From Microbulbifer pacificus (GTDB lineage Bacteria > Pseudomonadota > Gammaproteobacteria > Pseudomonadales > Cellvibrionaceae), in assembly GCF_033723955.1 (NCBI RefSeq), contig NZ_CP137555.1:1578501-1642500 (forward strand): a stretch of 64,000 bases of DNA, in the 5' to 3' direction. Below the pieces are notes generated by a model, which worked only from the letters and a program-made list of their open reading frames with translations, searched no databases and was not told where the DNA came from. Positions 44,128 through 54,700 of this stretch are shown here, in pieces. Each line of letters opens with the position of its first letter. Position 1 is the first letter of the stretch. The position numbers were made by a program, and so were the translations under genes.

Positions 44128-46041
44128 ATGAATAAGTCCCGAGGACCCCAGAGTTCCTTTGCGCCGGTGATGCCACAACTGTCTCGCCGGCGCTTTGTCA
44201 CCGGCATGGCCGCCGGCGCAGCAATGCTGGGCATGCCGGTAGGCGCCAGTGCTGCAGCACCGCGCGTTAGTGCCGCACCGCAGACCCTGCGCGGCAACCA
44301 GTTCGACCTGCACGTGAATTACCTTCCGGTGAACTTCACCGGCCGCGAGCGCACGGCGGTGGCTACCAACGGCTCGGTGCCAGGACCGATCCTGCGCTGG
44401 AAGGAAGGCGACACCGTCACCCTGAATGTCACCAACCACCTGGCCCACGACACCTCTATCCACTGGCACGGCATCATCCTGCCGACAGGTATGGACGGCG
44501 TGCCCGGGCTCAGCTTCAACGGCATCCGCCCGGGAGAGACTTTCCGCTACCAGTTTGAGGTCAATCAGAGCGGCACCTACTGGTACCACAGCCACTCGGA
44601 CTTCCAAGAACAGATCGGCCACTACGGCGCCATCGTAATCGACCCCGCAGAGCCGGACCCTATCTCCTGCGATCGCGATTACGTGGTACTGCTCTCTGAC
44701 TGGAGCGACGACTCGCCCCAGGACATTTACGCCAAGTTGAAAAAAGAAGGCCATTACTTCAATCGCCGCCGCCGCACTGCCGGCGACCTGTGGCAGGAGA
44801 TCCGCCAGAAAGGCGTGGCCCAGACCTGGCGCGACCGCGAGATGTGGAACGAGATGCGCATGTCCGACCGCGACATTTCCGACGTCACCGGCTACACCTA
44901 CACCTACCTGATGAATGGCCAGACCCCGGACGCCAACTGGATGGCGCAATTCAAACGGGGCGAAAAAGTGCGCCTGCGCTTTATCAATGGCTCTGCCATG
45001 TCCATTTTCGATATCCGCATCCCCGGCCTGAAGATGACGGTGGTGGCGAGCGACGGCCAGAACATCGAGCCGGTGAGCGTGGATGAATTCCGCATCGGTG
45101 TTGCCGAGACCTACGACGTCATCGTCGAGCCGGCGGATGACCGCGCCTACACCCTGTTTGCCCAGACCATCGACCGCAGCGGCTTTGCCCGCGGCACCCT
45201 GACCCCGCACCCGGACCTGCGTGCGGAAGTGCCTGCCATGGATTACGCCCCGGTGCTCACCCACCGCGATATGGGCATGGACCACAGCGGCCACAACATG
45301 GGCGGTATGAGTGGCATGGACCACAGCGGCCACGATATGGGCGGTATGAGTGACATGGACCACAGCGGCCACGACATGGGCGGCACGGGTGGCGTGGATC
45401 ACAGCGGTCACGATATGGGCAACATGGGCGGCATGGACCATAGCCAGCATGCCGGCCACAAAATTCCCGGAAAAACGACCGGACTCGGCCGCGCCGGCTA
45501 TGGCAGCAACGCCCCGGTGCGACATTACGCCAGCGAGTATGGACCCGGTGTCGATATGCGCGCGGAAATGCCCGCCAACGGCCTGCACGATCCGGGCATT
45601 GGACTGCGTGATCACCAGACGCGCTACGGTCGCCGTGTACTCACCTATGCAGATATCCGCAATCTCACTCCCACCATCGACCGGCGCGAACCGGAGCGGG
45701 AAATCCAGCTGCACCTTACCGGCAACATGGAGCGCTACATGTGGTCCATGGACGGCATCAAGTTCAGCGATGCCGAGCCCCTGATGCTGAAATACGGCGA
45801 GCGCGTGCGCGTCACCCTGGTCAACGACACCATGATGACCCACCCGATCCACCTGCACGGCATGTGGAGTGAACTGGAAACCGGTGACCCGCAGTACATC
45901 CCGCGCAAGCACACCATCCTGGTACAGCCCGGCTCCACCATCAGTTATCTGGTGACGGCGGATGCCTATGGCCGCTGGGCCTATCACTGTCACCTGCTGT
46001 ACCACATGCCCGGCATGTTCCGCGAAGTGCGCGTGGTTTGA
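44128..46041 (+). CDS. copA: Periplasmic multicopper oxidase CopA (copper resistance)
   Basis: 637 residues. A twin-arginine signal (SRRRFVTGMAAGAAMLG) sends the folded enzyme to the periplasm. Copper ligands: IHWHG, WYHSHSDFQEQ, HPIHLHGMW and the type 1 site WAYHCHLLYHMPGMF at the C-terminus. Between the second and third cupredoxin domains lies a Met/His repeat region (residues about 384-440) of 13-residue units such as MDHSGHDMGGMSG, presumed to bind Cu(I). Oxidises Cu(I) to less toxic Cu(II). Followed 10 bases later by copB. Confidence 0.94.
   Translation: MNKSRGPQSSFAPVMPQLSRRRFVTGMAAGAAMLGMPVGASAAAPRVSAAPQTLRGNQFDLHVNYLPVNFTGRERTAVATNGSVPGPILRWKEGDTVTLNVTNHLAHDTSIHWHGIILPTGMDGVPGLSFNGIRPGETFRYQFEVNQSGTYWYHSHSDFQEQIGHYGAIVIDPAEPDPISCDRDYVVLLSDWSDDSPQDIYAKLKKEGHYFNRRRRTAGDLWQEIRQKGVAQTWRDREMWNEMRMSDRDISDVTGYTYTYLMNGQTPDANWMAQFKRGEKVRLRFINGSAMSIFDIRIPGLKMTVVASDGQNIEPVSVDEFRIGVAETYDVIVEPADDRAYTLFAQTIDRSGFARGTLTPHPDLRAEVPAMDYAPVLTHRDMGMDHSGHNMGGMSGMDHSGHDMGGMSDMDHSGHDMGGTGGVDHSGHDMGNMGGMDHSQHAGHKIPGKTTGLGRAGYGSNAPVRHYASEYGPGVDMRAEMPANGLHDPGIGLRDHQTRYGRRVLTYADIRNLTPTIDRREPEREIQLHLTGNMERYMWSMDGIKFSDAEPLMLKYGERVRVTLVNDTMMTHPIHLHGMWSELETGDPQYIPRKHTILVQPGSTISYLVTADAYGRWAYHCHLLYHMPGMFREVRVV
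45277..45432 (+). repeat. 39-bp tandem repeat inside copA
   Basis: Four 39-bp units encoding MDHSGHNMGGMSG, MDHSGHDMGGMSD, MDHSGHDMGGTGG and VDHSGHDMGNMGG, then a partial MDHSQH. In phase with the reading frame, so unit loss or gain would only change the number of metal sites. Confidence 0.9.
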
Positions 46042-46051
46042 GGAGTTGAAC

Positions 46052-47008
46052 ATGAAACAGAAATTACTCTACTGCGCCATGCTGCTGCCGATACTGGCGA
46101 CCCCGCTGACCTTTGCCCAGGAACACGAAGAACATCCTGAAGAACACCAGGAGGATCAACAGGGCGAGCAGATGGACCATAGCGGCCACGACATGTCTGG
46201 CATGGGCGAGATGGATCACAGTGGCCACGACATGTCCGGCACGGGGGAGATGGATCATAGCGGCCACGACATGTCCGGCACGGGCGAGATGGATCACAGC
46301 GGCCACGATATGTCCGGCATGTATGGAATGGACCACAGCCTGCACAACGCGCCCAACCAGCCCGACCACGTGATGGATCACGAGGTACTGCTGACCAAGG
46401 TCACCATCGACCAACTGGAAGCGCGCGAGCATGAAGGCAGTGCGCTCAAGGGCAACCTGTGGTTTGGCAGCGACTTCAACAAGCTGTGGCTGAAGACCGA
46501 AGTCGAGCGTGAGGACGGTGAGACGAGCAACTCGGAACTGCAGGCACTCTACAGCCGCGCCGTTGCTCCCTACTGGGATTTAAAGGTGGGGGTACGCCAC
46601 GATTTCATACTGGAATACGGCGACAGCAAGAACTGGGCGGCCATCGGCTTCAACGGCCTTGCGCCCTATTTCTTCGAAGTGGATTCGACGCTGTTTCTCG
46701 GTGAAGACGGTGACAGTGCCCTGCGCCTGGAAGCGGAGTACGAACTGCTGTTCACCCAGCAGTGGATCCTGAGCCCGGAAATTGAAATGAATTTCTACGG
46801 CCAGAACGATCGCGACACCCACACCGGTTCCGGGCTATCCGATATCGAAGCCGGCCTGCGGTTGCGCTACGAGTTCACCCCGCAGTTTGCACCTTATGTC
46901 GGTGTCCACTACGAAAAGAAATTCGGCAACACCGCCGACTTCCTGCGTGACGCGGGGGAGTCCAGCGGCGAGACCACCTGGGTGATCGGATTGCACGCCT
47001 GGTTCTGA
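46052..47008 (+). CDS. copB: Outer-membrane copper resistance protein CopB
   Basis: 318 residues. Signal peptide ends LTFAQ at about residue 23. An acidic/His segment is followed by four 13-residue Met/His units (MDHSGHDMSGMGE type, residues 41-92). A C-terminal CopB beta-barrel domain of about 210 residues follows (NLWFGSDFNKLWLKTEVE ... TTWVIGLHAWF, ending in Phe as outer-membrane proteins do). The ATG at 46052 has GAGGAG 5-10 bases upstream. Works with CopA in periplasmic copper sequestration or export. A stem-loop follows 8 bases after the stop. Confidence 0.93.
   Translation: MKQKLLYCAMLLPILATPLTFAQEHEEHPEEHQEDQQGEQMDHSGHDMSGMGEMDHSGHDMSGTGEMDHSGHDMSGTGEMDHSGHDMSGMYGMDHSLHNAPNQPDHVMDHEVLLTKVTIDQLEAREHEGSALKGNLWFGSDFNKLWLKTEVEREDGETSNSELQALYSRAVAPYWDLKVGVRHDFILEYGDSKNWAAIGFNGLAPYFFEVDSTLFLGEDGDSALRLEAEYELLFTQQWILSPEIEMNFYGQNDRDTHTGSGLSDIEAGLRLRYEFTPQFAPYVGVHYEKKFGNTADFLRDAGESSGETTWVIGLHAWF
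46172..46327 (+). repeat. 39-bp tandem repeat inside copB
   Basis: Four 39-bp units encoding MDHSGHDMSGMGE, MDHSGHDMSGTGE (twice) and MDHSGHDMSGMYG. Same period and core as the repeat in copA, about 0.9 kb away in direct orientation. Confidence 0.9.
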
Positions 47009-47016
47009 GTCATGAT

Positions 47017-47040
47017 GGAGTCCGCCGCAAGGCGGACTCC
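47017..47040. terminator. Hairpin between copB and the convergent hydrolase gene
   Basis: Perfect 10-bp stem GGAGTCCGCC / GGCGGACTCC with loop GCAA, 8 bases after copB. No T-tract on the plus strand; probably serves both convergent transcripts. Confidence 0.65.
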
Positions 47041-47063
47041 TCGGATCGCTGGTAAATGTTCCG

Positions 47064-48101
47064 CTAACGCTGGGATACCAGTGCAAAACCCTCGGTAACG
47101 GTACCCAGTGCATCCGAGGCCATGAAGGCCCTTGCCTGCTTATTTCCCTTCAATTGCGTATCAAGAAAGGCCAGGCTGACGGCATTGGCCATCATCAGCG
47201 CATCCGACTGCGGTGCCACCTCCCGCTCCAGCCGACAAATCAAATTACCGAAATAATGGTCGGTCCCCTCGGTCAACAGCAGACTGTTCAAACCTTTTAC
47301 CCCGCGCTCGTAACTCATCGCGTGCAGTCGCCAGTCACGGAAAAAGCGCGCTTCCACATCCCAGGTACCCGTGGTTACTAGCTGCGGAACTTTCATGTTT
47401 TGCCAGCTCTGCTGATCCACCATATCGAACATGGGCCCAGGCGGGCTGAAGGCCACCACCGCCTGTATACGCGTATCCAGGTCTCGTAGGCGCGTGTCTG
47501 TTCCGGGAACCGCAGCGTCGGCACCGCCGAGCATCTGCGCGGTAAATGCCCCAAAGCTGTGGCCGGCAGAGGCCACCCGGTTGCGATCAATACGCCGGTC
47601 CAATTCTGCAGATTGAGCCGCAAGGGAATCGAGGCCGTCGAGAATATTGATCAGATCCCGGGGGCGCTGCTGCATCACCCCATCCTTGCCATAGCGGGTC
47701 ATCGCCACAATTCCATTCAGCAGGCCGCCAGCATCCATATGATCGGGGGCCAGTACGACATAGCCGTGGCTGACCCAGTGGAGAATGATGCGGTCGTAGG
47801 CGCGCCGATTGGAAAAATTACCGTGGGAAAACACCACCAACGGAAAACTGCCCTCGGTTGCGGGATAGAAAGCCGTCAGGGTCAAAGGCCCGTCCCCGGT
47901 GGAGAGTGTCATTTCCGGAATAACCTTCGCCTCATGGGGCCCGGGGGCGAAACCATAGATGGCCGATACATCCGCATCTTTCGGCATCAACTTGGCCTCT
48001 GGCAACGTCAGGGGAGCAGGTTTGAACGCCGAAATATAAAGCAACCAGCCGCCGACGAGCAGCACAACAACCGCCAGGGTAAATCGTTTGAGCATTCTCA
48101 T
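47064..48101 (-). CDS. Membrane-anchored alpha/beta hydrolase (PAF-acetylhydrolase / dienelactone-hydrolase-like)
   Basis: 345 residues. N-terminal hydrophobic segment (about 7-25), either a signal anchor or an uncleaved signal. FSHGNFSNRRAYDRI forms the oxyanion region, the nucleophile elbow is AGHSFGAFTAQ, and the later Asp and His lie in TTGTWDVEA and EGTDHYFG. The layout resembles predicted dienelactone hydrolases (COG4188). The start codon overlaps the stop of the upstream hydrolase (ATGA), so the two are coupled. Substrate unknown; an ester or lipid is likely. Confidence 0.75.
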   Translation of the reverse strand: MRMLKRFTLAVVVLLVGGWLLYISAFKPAPLTLPEAKLMPKDADVSAIYGFAPGPHEAKVIPEMTLSTGDGPLTLTAFYPATEGSFPLVVFSHGNFSNRRAYDRIILHWVSHGYVVLAPDHMDAGGLLNGIVAMTRYGKDGVMQQRPRDLINILDGLDSLAAQSAELDRRIDRNRVASAGHSFGAFTAQMLGGADAAVPGTDTRLRDLDTRIQAVVAFSPPGPMFDMVDQQSWQNMKVPQLVTTGTWDVEARFFRDWRLHAMSYERGVKGLNSLLLTEGTDHYFGNLICRLEREVAPQSDALMMANAVSLAFLDTQLKGNKQARAFMASDALGTVTEGFALVSQR

Positions 48102-49051
48102 TCACCACCTTCCTGGTCAATAAATGCCAGCAAATCCTGGATAGGAGAGTCCATTCCTTCAGCGGGTAACAGGTGGCCGGCACCCTGGTAAATTCGCAGC
48201 ATCACCGGATTGCCGTCGTGTTCAATCAGTGTTTTGAATCGCTGTGCCTGGGCCACCGGCAGCTGCGGATTCTTCTCTCCCCACATCACCAACGTCGGCA
48301 CCTGGATTTCCGCCAGCACGGCTTCCGTATCGGGCGACTTGAAATCCTGCATCCGCCCGATAATCCCGCGCCGGATGTCGAGATTTCTGAACGTCTGGAT
48401 AAACCCTGATTTAAACGCATCACTCGCCTGATTGTCCGCAGTCAGCCAGTCGACAAACCGGTTCAGGGACCAGTCCGGCAGATACCTGAGAACCCAGTAA
48501 GCCCCGTCCGGCAGTCCACTGCTGTCCGCCTTATCGTGACCTTCGAGCCCACCGGAATTCACCAGCACGAGTTTTTCGACCCGCTGCGGGTATTCGGCGG
48601 CAAAGTTGAACATGGTCGCACCGCCCATGGATGCGCCGACCAAGATAGCCCTGTCGATGCCCTGATGATCCATGAAGGCCTGCAGTGCATTCACCGTGCT
48701 CTGCAGGGAATAGTCACCATCCTCCGCCAGTGACGACAGGCCATGGCCGGGCACATCAAAGCGATAAACCGGTCGGTTGCGAGCCAATTCTTCCGCCCAG
48801 TCGTCCCACATGCCCATATGGAAAAACATCGCGTGCAGCAGAATGACCGGCGTTTTGCCCTCACGATCGAGGCCATTGGCACGGTAGGCAATTTCCGCCG
48901 GCCCGATATTCAGGTAGGAAACCCCTTGGGAAAACTCGGTATCACGCAATTGGTGATCCCGGTATACGAAGCCACCATACAGCACAAACAATAGCGACAA
49001 TGCCAATACCGCCCCCAGAAAACGGACCGTCCATTTCCAGACAAACGCCAT
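48098..49051 (-). CDS. Membrane-anchored alpha/beta hydrolase (lipase/esterase-like)
   Basis: 317 residues from the second of two adjacent ATGs (49051), which leaves four bases after GAGGAGG; the first ATG (49054) is too close to it. N-terminal membrane segment (about 5-27). Hydrolase motifs: HAMFFHMGMWDDWAEEL, nucleophile GASMGG, and WGEKNPQLPV and GAGHLLPAE for Asp and His. Translationally coupled to the following hydrolase, and 187 bases downstream of an AraC regulator on the same strand, which may control both. Function not identifiable further. Confidence 0.78.
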   Translation of the reverse strand: MAFVWKWTVRFLGAVLALSLLFVLYGGFVYRDHQLRDTEFSQGVSYLNIGPAEIAYRANGLDREGKTPVILLHAMFFHMGMWDDWAEELARNRPVYRFDVPGHGLSSLAEDGDYSLQSTVNALQAFMDHQGIDRAILVGASMGGATMFNFAAEYPQRVEKLVLVNSGGLEGHDKADSSGLPDGAYWVLRYLPDWSLNRFVDWLTADNQASDAFKSGFIQTFRNLDIRRGIIGRMQDFKSPDTEAVLAEIQVPTLVMWGEKNPQLPVAQAQRFKTLIEHDGNPVMLRIYQGAGHLLPAEGMDSPIQDLLAFIDQEGGE

Positions 49052-49238
49052 CATGCCTCCTCGCTTCCCCAGTTATTGTTTTACAACGCCAACCCGAAAA
49101 GATCGCGCCATACAGCGACTCAATCCAGAGGAAATGATCAGTAAAAATGGCTTTTATCAATTTTCGCGGTGCAAAAAACCAGCTCCACCAAAACAGGGGG
49201 CCAGATCTGGAAAGCACAACAGACTTTGCGCCAGGGCG

Positions 49239-50372
49239 TCATTCCTCCGCGCTGGGCCGCTGACGCGCCCGCTGATAGTGACGCGGACTCACCCCCACGA
49301 TCTGGGTGAACTTGCGGGAAAAATACAGCGGGTCGTCATAGCCCACCACGTGCGCCACTGCCTGCACACTCGCATTGTCTTGTGCGAGCGCATGGCAGGC
49401 GTCAGACATTCTGCGCTCGTCTCGCCACTGCAAAATACTGCGCCCGGTATAGGCCTTGAATAATTTCGACAGGCGCGCGCGCGACAGGCCGGATGCACTG
49501 GCCACGTCCTCAATAGTGAAATCCTCATACAGGTGGTCACTGATAAAACTCAGCGCTGTTTTCACTCGGCTATCCAGAATTGCACCACCTGAACGATGTG
49601 CATATTGAAAACTCCACAGGAAAATCTGCTCCACCAGGTTTTCAACGATGGCCTGGGAGAGATCCTCGGTCGGCGACTCCAACTCAAACATCTGCTGGAA
49701 TATGTGTTTGATTCGCTGAATTTCCCCGACGGGGACGCGCTGGTGATAGATATACGGCCCCAGCTCCGACCAGTTCAGCCGGTTCATCACCGCCTCTGGG
49801 GGTTTGCTGTAAAACCAATAAGATTCCCACAGCGCATCCTCGTGATGCCGGCGAAATTCATACAGAGCGCCCGGGGCGAGAAGCAGCATATCCCCCGGAC
49901 TGGAAACAAACGTCTGGCGGATACAATTGAACTCACCACTACCTTCCGTGGTAAACATCAGGCACCAGCTGCTGCTACTGCCCAGTGGCCGACTGACCTG
50001 AATATCTCCGAGTTCGCCCCGCTTGCGGCGGCTGGCTCCAAAAATGGTGAGGGATTCAAAGTAGTTGTCCACCAGCTGATGGGTAGCCAGGAACTCATTA
50101 AGAAAGGTCACCACCTGCAACGGGGCCAGGGTAACTTCCGGCATGAATTTGCTGCGCCAGCGCTCGATAAAGCTGTGGGCATTCGGCTGCGTGAGAAACA
50201 GTTCCCGCAAACGCGCCCCGGACCACCCCGGCAGCAGGCCTGGGGCAATATCACTGATCCGCCGGCTCAGATATGCCAAGGAGGCTGCCACCGCCTGCTC
50301 AGGAACCTGCTGACCAGATAGTATCCTCCATAGTGTGGCGGCCTGTAGAACAGAATCCGATATACCAGCCAT
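49239..50372 (-). CDS. AraC-family transcriptional regulator
   Basis: 377 residues. A poorly conserved N-terminal region of about 95 residues precedes an AraC-type sensing domain (contains GSGEFNCIRQTFVSSPGDMLLLAPG, a cupin-like strand). The C-terminal double helix-turn-helix has DFTIEDVASASGLSRARLSKLF and VAHVVGYDDPLYFSRKFTQIVGVSPRHYQRAR. Start at ATG 50372; an upstream in-frame ATG is possible. Divergent from the RND efflux genes and upstream of the two hydrolase genes, so either group could be its target. Cytoplasmic and distinct from the membrane-bound regulator at 9505. Confidence 0.88.
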   Translation of the reverse strand: MAGISDSVLQAATLWRILSGQQVPEQAVAASLAYLSRRISDIAPGLLPGWSGARLRELFLTQPNAHSFIERWRSKFMPEVTLAPLQVVTFLNEFLATHQLVDNYFESLTIFGASRRKRGELGDIQVSRPLGSSSSWCLMFTTEGSGEFNCIRQTFVSSPGDMLLLAPGALYEFRRHHEDALWESYWFYSKPPEAVMNRLNWSELGPYIYHQRVPVGEIQRIKHIFQQMFELESPTEDLSQAIVENLVEQIFLWSFQYAHRSGGAILDSRVKTALSFISDHLYEDFTIEDVASASGLSRARLSKLFKAYTGRSILQWRDERRMSDACHALAQDNASVQAVAHVVGYDDPLYFSRKFTQIVGVSPRHYQRARQRPSAEE

Positions 50373-50653
50373 ACTCACGCCCGTCCACGCACTGCACATA
50401 TACCCTCAAATTTTCTACTTCTGACACTCTTTGGTGTGCAGACACAAATCTTCGCTCCTAACTGACCATTCTCCCTACAACAATACAATTGTCCATATAT
50501 AAACAGATTCGTCTATTCCTATCCTCGCCGCTCCCCCCATAAACTGCACGACACACCGTCACCTGCGGGAGAGTGCGCATCAGTAGTGAACTGAAGCCTG
50601 TCCCCGTACTCTAGGTCTTGGCCATCTGTACACATAACCCATGGATATCACAC

Positions 50654-51730
50654 ATGAAACTGACCGGTAGTTTCCGTTTCCCATCACTCCTGCTGCTCAT
50701 CGCCGCGGCCGCCGGCTTTGCTGGATGTACTGACTCCAAGAGTGACGCGAGCGAGGCGGAGCGCCAGTGGCCAGTAAAAGTCGCCACGGTAGCCAGTAAC
50801 GGCAACAGCGGGCTGCGCCACTTTGCCGGGCAGGTAAAGGCCGTGCAGGCACTGGATATGTCGTTTCAGGTGGGTGGCCAGCTGGACACACTCCCATTGA
50901 AAGAAGGTGAAGTAGTTCAGAAGGGCAAGATCATTGCTGCGCTGGATGATCGCGATTACCGCAGGCAGGTAAAAGAAGCGCAGGTAAGGTTGGAACTTCT
51001 ACAGAAAACCCTTGAGCGCCAGCGCTCTCTCGCCGAGCGCAAAATCATTTCCGTACAGGCACTGGACGAGACCGAGAGCAATTACAACCTGGCCAAGGTC
51101 GCACTCGAGAATGCCGAGCAGCGACTCGCCTACGCAACGCTGCGCGCGCCCTTCGATGCCATTGTGACCAAGAGGCTCGTGGAAAATCACACCAATGTGC
51201 AGACCGGCCAGGGCATTGTCCGCCTGCAGGATATTTCCGAAGTGCGAATACAGGTATCGGTATCAGAAAAACTGCTGGCCACCGTAGACCGGTCGCAGGT
51301 GGATGCCATTACCGCGACTTTCGAGTTCCTACCGGGCAAAGAATTTCCCCTCGAATACCGCGAGCTACAGGCGGAAGCCAATGAAGTCACGCAAACCTAT
51401 GTGGTCGAGCTGGGTATGCCGCGTCCCGAGCAGGTACAGATACTCCCGGGAATGACCGCACGGGTTAACCTGAAATTCAATACCGCCAAGAGCGCCATGC
51501 GCATCCCACTCTCCGCGGTACAGACCGCTGCCGACGGCACCGCTTTCGTGTGGGTGATCAATGACGAACAGCGGGTCAACCGGACACCGGTAGAGCTGGG
51601 ACGCACCGACGGTGAACAGGTACAGGTAACCTCGGGCCTGGAGCCCGCAATGAACCTTGTCGCCGCTGGTGGTCAGCACCTGTATGAAGGCGCTCAAGTG
51701 CGTAATTACGCAAAGCAGACCGGCATCTGA
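50654..51730 (+). CDS. RND efflux periplasmic adaptor (membrane fusion) lipoprotein
   Basis: 358 residues. Lipobox AGFAGC places the lipid Cys near residue 25. The barrel-sandwich (lipoyl) domain is split by a coiled-coil hairpin rich in Leu, Glu and Lys (about 80-150), typical of HlyD/AcrA adaptors. LAYATLRAPFDAIVTKRLV marks the return strand. The ATG at 50654 begins the lipoprotein signal. The RND pump follows after 32 bases. No outer-membrane channel gene is adjacent, so a TolC encoded elsewhere is probably used. The 281-base upstream gap is AT-rich and holds the divergent promoters. Confidence 0.9.
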   Translation: MKLTGSFRFPSLLLLIAAAAGFAGCTDSKSDASEAERQWPVKVATVASNGNSGLRHFAGQVKAVQALDMSFQVGGQLDTLPLKEGEVVQKGKIIAALDDRDYRRQVKEAQVRLELLQKTLERQRSLAERKIISVQALDETESNYNLAKVALENAEQRLAYATLRAPFDAIVTKRLVENHTNVQTGQGIVRLQDISEVRIQVSVSEKLLATVDRSQVDAITATFEFLPGKEFPLEYRELQAEANEVTQTYVVELGMPRPEQVQILPGMTARVNLKFNTAKSAMRIPLSAVQTAADGTAFVWVINDEQRVNRTPVELGRTDGEQVQVTSGLEPAMNLVAAGGQHLYEGAQVRNYAKQTGI

Positions 51731-51762
51731 ACCGCAGGCAGTGAAGTATTCGGAGAACACTC

Positions 51763-54700
51763 GTGAAAATATCTGATTTGTTCATTGACCGGCCTGTGTA
51801 CAGCTGGACCTTGATTCTGATTTTCTTGCTCGGTGGACTCTGGGGGCTGTTGGACATCGGCCGCCTGGAGGATCCGGCATTTACCATCAAGCAGGCTCGC
51901 GTATTCACTTCCTACCCTGGCGCCAGCGCACGTCAGGTAGAAGAGGAAGTCACAGAGAAACTCGAAATTGCCATACAGCAGATGGCGCAGCTAAAGCGCA
52001 TTACTTCCACGTCCCGCACCGGGCTTTCGGAAATCAATATCGAGATCAAGGACGAGTACCTTTCAGAAGAACTTCCGCAGATCTGGGATGAACTGCGCCG
52101 CAAGGTGAACGATGCCCAATCCTCGCTTCCCAAAGGTGCGCAACCTTCGGTGGTCAATGACGATTTTGGCGATGTGTACGGCATTTACTATGCGATGACC
52201 GGCGAGAGTTTCTCGCCATCGGAAATGCGCGAGATCTCCAAGGTGGTACGCCGAGAATTGCTTACCGTAAAGGGCGTTGCCCGTGTATCGCACTCAGGGA
52301 TCATCGATGAGGTCGCCTACCTGGATGTGGACGAATCCCGTCTCGCACAACTCGGTTTTTCCCTCGACGATTTTTCCCAGGTAATCAATTCGGAAATCAG
52401 TACCGAACAATCGGGAGAAGTAGGCAACCGGGATCTGCGCACGCGCATTACCGTCAACCGCCCGGCCACTGACCTAGATTCAGTACGCAATATCCTGTTT
52501 GGTGTGCCCGGTTCCACCGCGATGTTGACAGTCCAGGACGTGGCCGAAGTTTCCCTCGCCTACGACGAGAGCCCGGGTTTCATCGCCCGTTTCAATGGCA
52601 AGCCCGCAATCCTGATCGGCGTTGCCGGCAACCAGAACACGAATATTGTCGACGTCGGCAAAGCGGTGGAAGCAAAACTTGCACAGTTGAAGCAGGGATT
52701 ACCGCTCGGTGTCGAGCTGCACCCGATCTACGAACAGCACCACGTGGTGGAGCAGAGTGTCGACGGATTCCTGTTCAACCTGCTGTCGTCTGTCGCCATC
52801 GTGATTCTGGTGCTGTGTGTTTTCATGGGCTGGCGTGCCGGTGTGGTGGTCGGCGCGGTGCTGGGCCTGACGGTGATGGGCACACTGTTGTTCATGAATA
52901 TGTTCGGGATCAGCCTGCAGCGGATTTCCCTTGGTGCCCTGATCATCGCCATGGGCATGCTGGTGGATAACGCCATCGTGGTGGCCGAGGGTATGCTGAT
53001 CGGTGTTCAGAAAAACGAACAGCCCAAGAGTGCGGCCAACCGAGTTGTACGCCAGACTTTCTGGCCATTACTGGGTGCGACGATCATCGGCATCATGGCC
53101 TTTTCCGGCATCGGCCTGTCCCCGGACACTACCGGCGAATTCCTGTTTTCCCTGTTCGCGGTGATCGGTATTTCCCTGCTACTGAGCTGGGTGCTGGCGG
53201 TTACCGTAACCCCGTTTGTCGGCAATCACCTGTTCAAGCCCGGCAGGATCGCCGGATCGGATGACATGTACGATGGCAAGCTCTACCGTATGTATGCACG
53301 AGTACTCTCACAGGCACTGAATCACCGCAGAATTACGGTGGCGCTACTGATGGCGGTGACCGTTATCAGTTACATGTCCTTCGGACTGGTGAAACAGGCG
53401 TTTTTCCCCAGCTCCAACACACCAATGTTTTTTGTGAACTACCACATGCCCCAGGGCAGTGATATCAACCGCACGGACAAGGCCCTGCAGCAGGCCGTGG
53501 AGTACATGGAGTCCCAAGAGGAAGTTTCCTGGGTCACATCCGTCGCCGGGCGCGGTGCCGACCGATTTATGCTGACCTACGCACCGGGCGCGCCCAACGC
53601 TGCCTATGGTCAGCTGATCGTGCGAACCCACGACCGCGAACAGATTCCGGCACTGATCGAGCGGGCAAAACAGGCATTGCGGGAAAAACACCCGGAAGCC
53701 CTGGTTACCTTCAAACAGATGGCTTTCGGCCCCGGGAACGCGCCGGACGTCGAGGTGCGCATCTCCGGGCCGGACCACACCGTACTGCGCGCAATGGCCG
53801 AGCAGCTGCAACAGATATTCCGCGAAAAAGGCCTGGATAACGTCAGCCACGACTGGCGCGAGCGGGAGCCAGTGATCCGCGCGCACATCAATGACGAGCG
53901 CGCGCGGGTCGCCGGTGTGACCAGCGCCGATGTCAGCCGCGCGGTCCAGTTCGCCACTTCCGGTTACCGACTCGGCAATATCGAGAGCGGTGACCGCATC
54001 ATTCCTGTTATCGCACGCTTGCCCGAAAGCGACCGCAATCAGGTCGGCTCGCTGGAAGATCGTCTGGTGTGGAGCGCCAGCCAGCGCGACTATATTCCCG
54101 CGGGTCAGCTGGTGGAGAAATTCGAAACAACAGCGGAAGATGGCCTGATCAATCGTCGCAACCGCATCCCCACGATTACCGTCAGTGGCGATGTGACCGC
54201 CGGCGTCAATGCAATGAATGCCTCCGCGCACATACTCGATGGATATGAACACCTGCAGGTGCCTCCCGGTTACCGGGTAGAGATCGGCGGTATTTTTGAG
54301 AAATCATCAGAGTCCAAGGAAAACCTCGGCACACGCCTGCCGCTCAGTTTCCTGGTGATGATCCTGATTACCGTGCTGCTGTTTGGTACTGTCAAAGAAC
54401 CGGTAATCATCTGGCTGGTGGTGCCCATGAGTCTGGTCGGCGTAGTGGTCGGGTTGCTTGTCAGCGGCCTGCCGTTTGGCTTTATGTCGCTACTCGGCGT
54501 GCTCAGCCTGTCAGGCATGCTGATCAAAAATGCCGTAGTGCTGGTGGATGAAATCGAAGTCCAGACCCACGCCGGCCTGCCGCGCCTGACCGCCATCCAG
54601 CAGGCCTGTGTCAGCCGTCTGCGTCCAGTTTTTCTTGCGGCAGTCACCACGATTCTGGGGATGTCTCCGCTGCTGTTCGACGCGTTCTTTGCAGATATGG

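Noticed and set aside
44035-46053. 672-codon open frame on the minus strand opposite the copper oxidase gene
   Set aside because: Low-complexity His/Ala/Val composition mirrors the Met/His repeat of copA on the other strand; no start context or domain.
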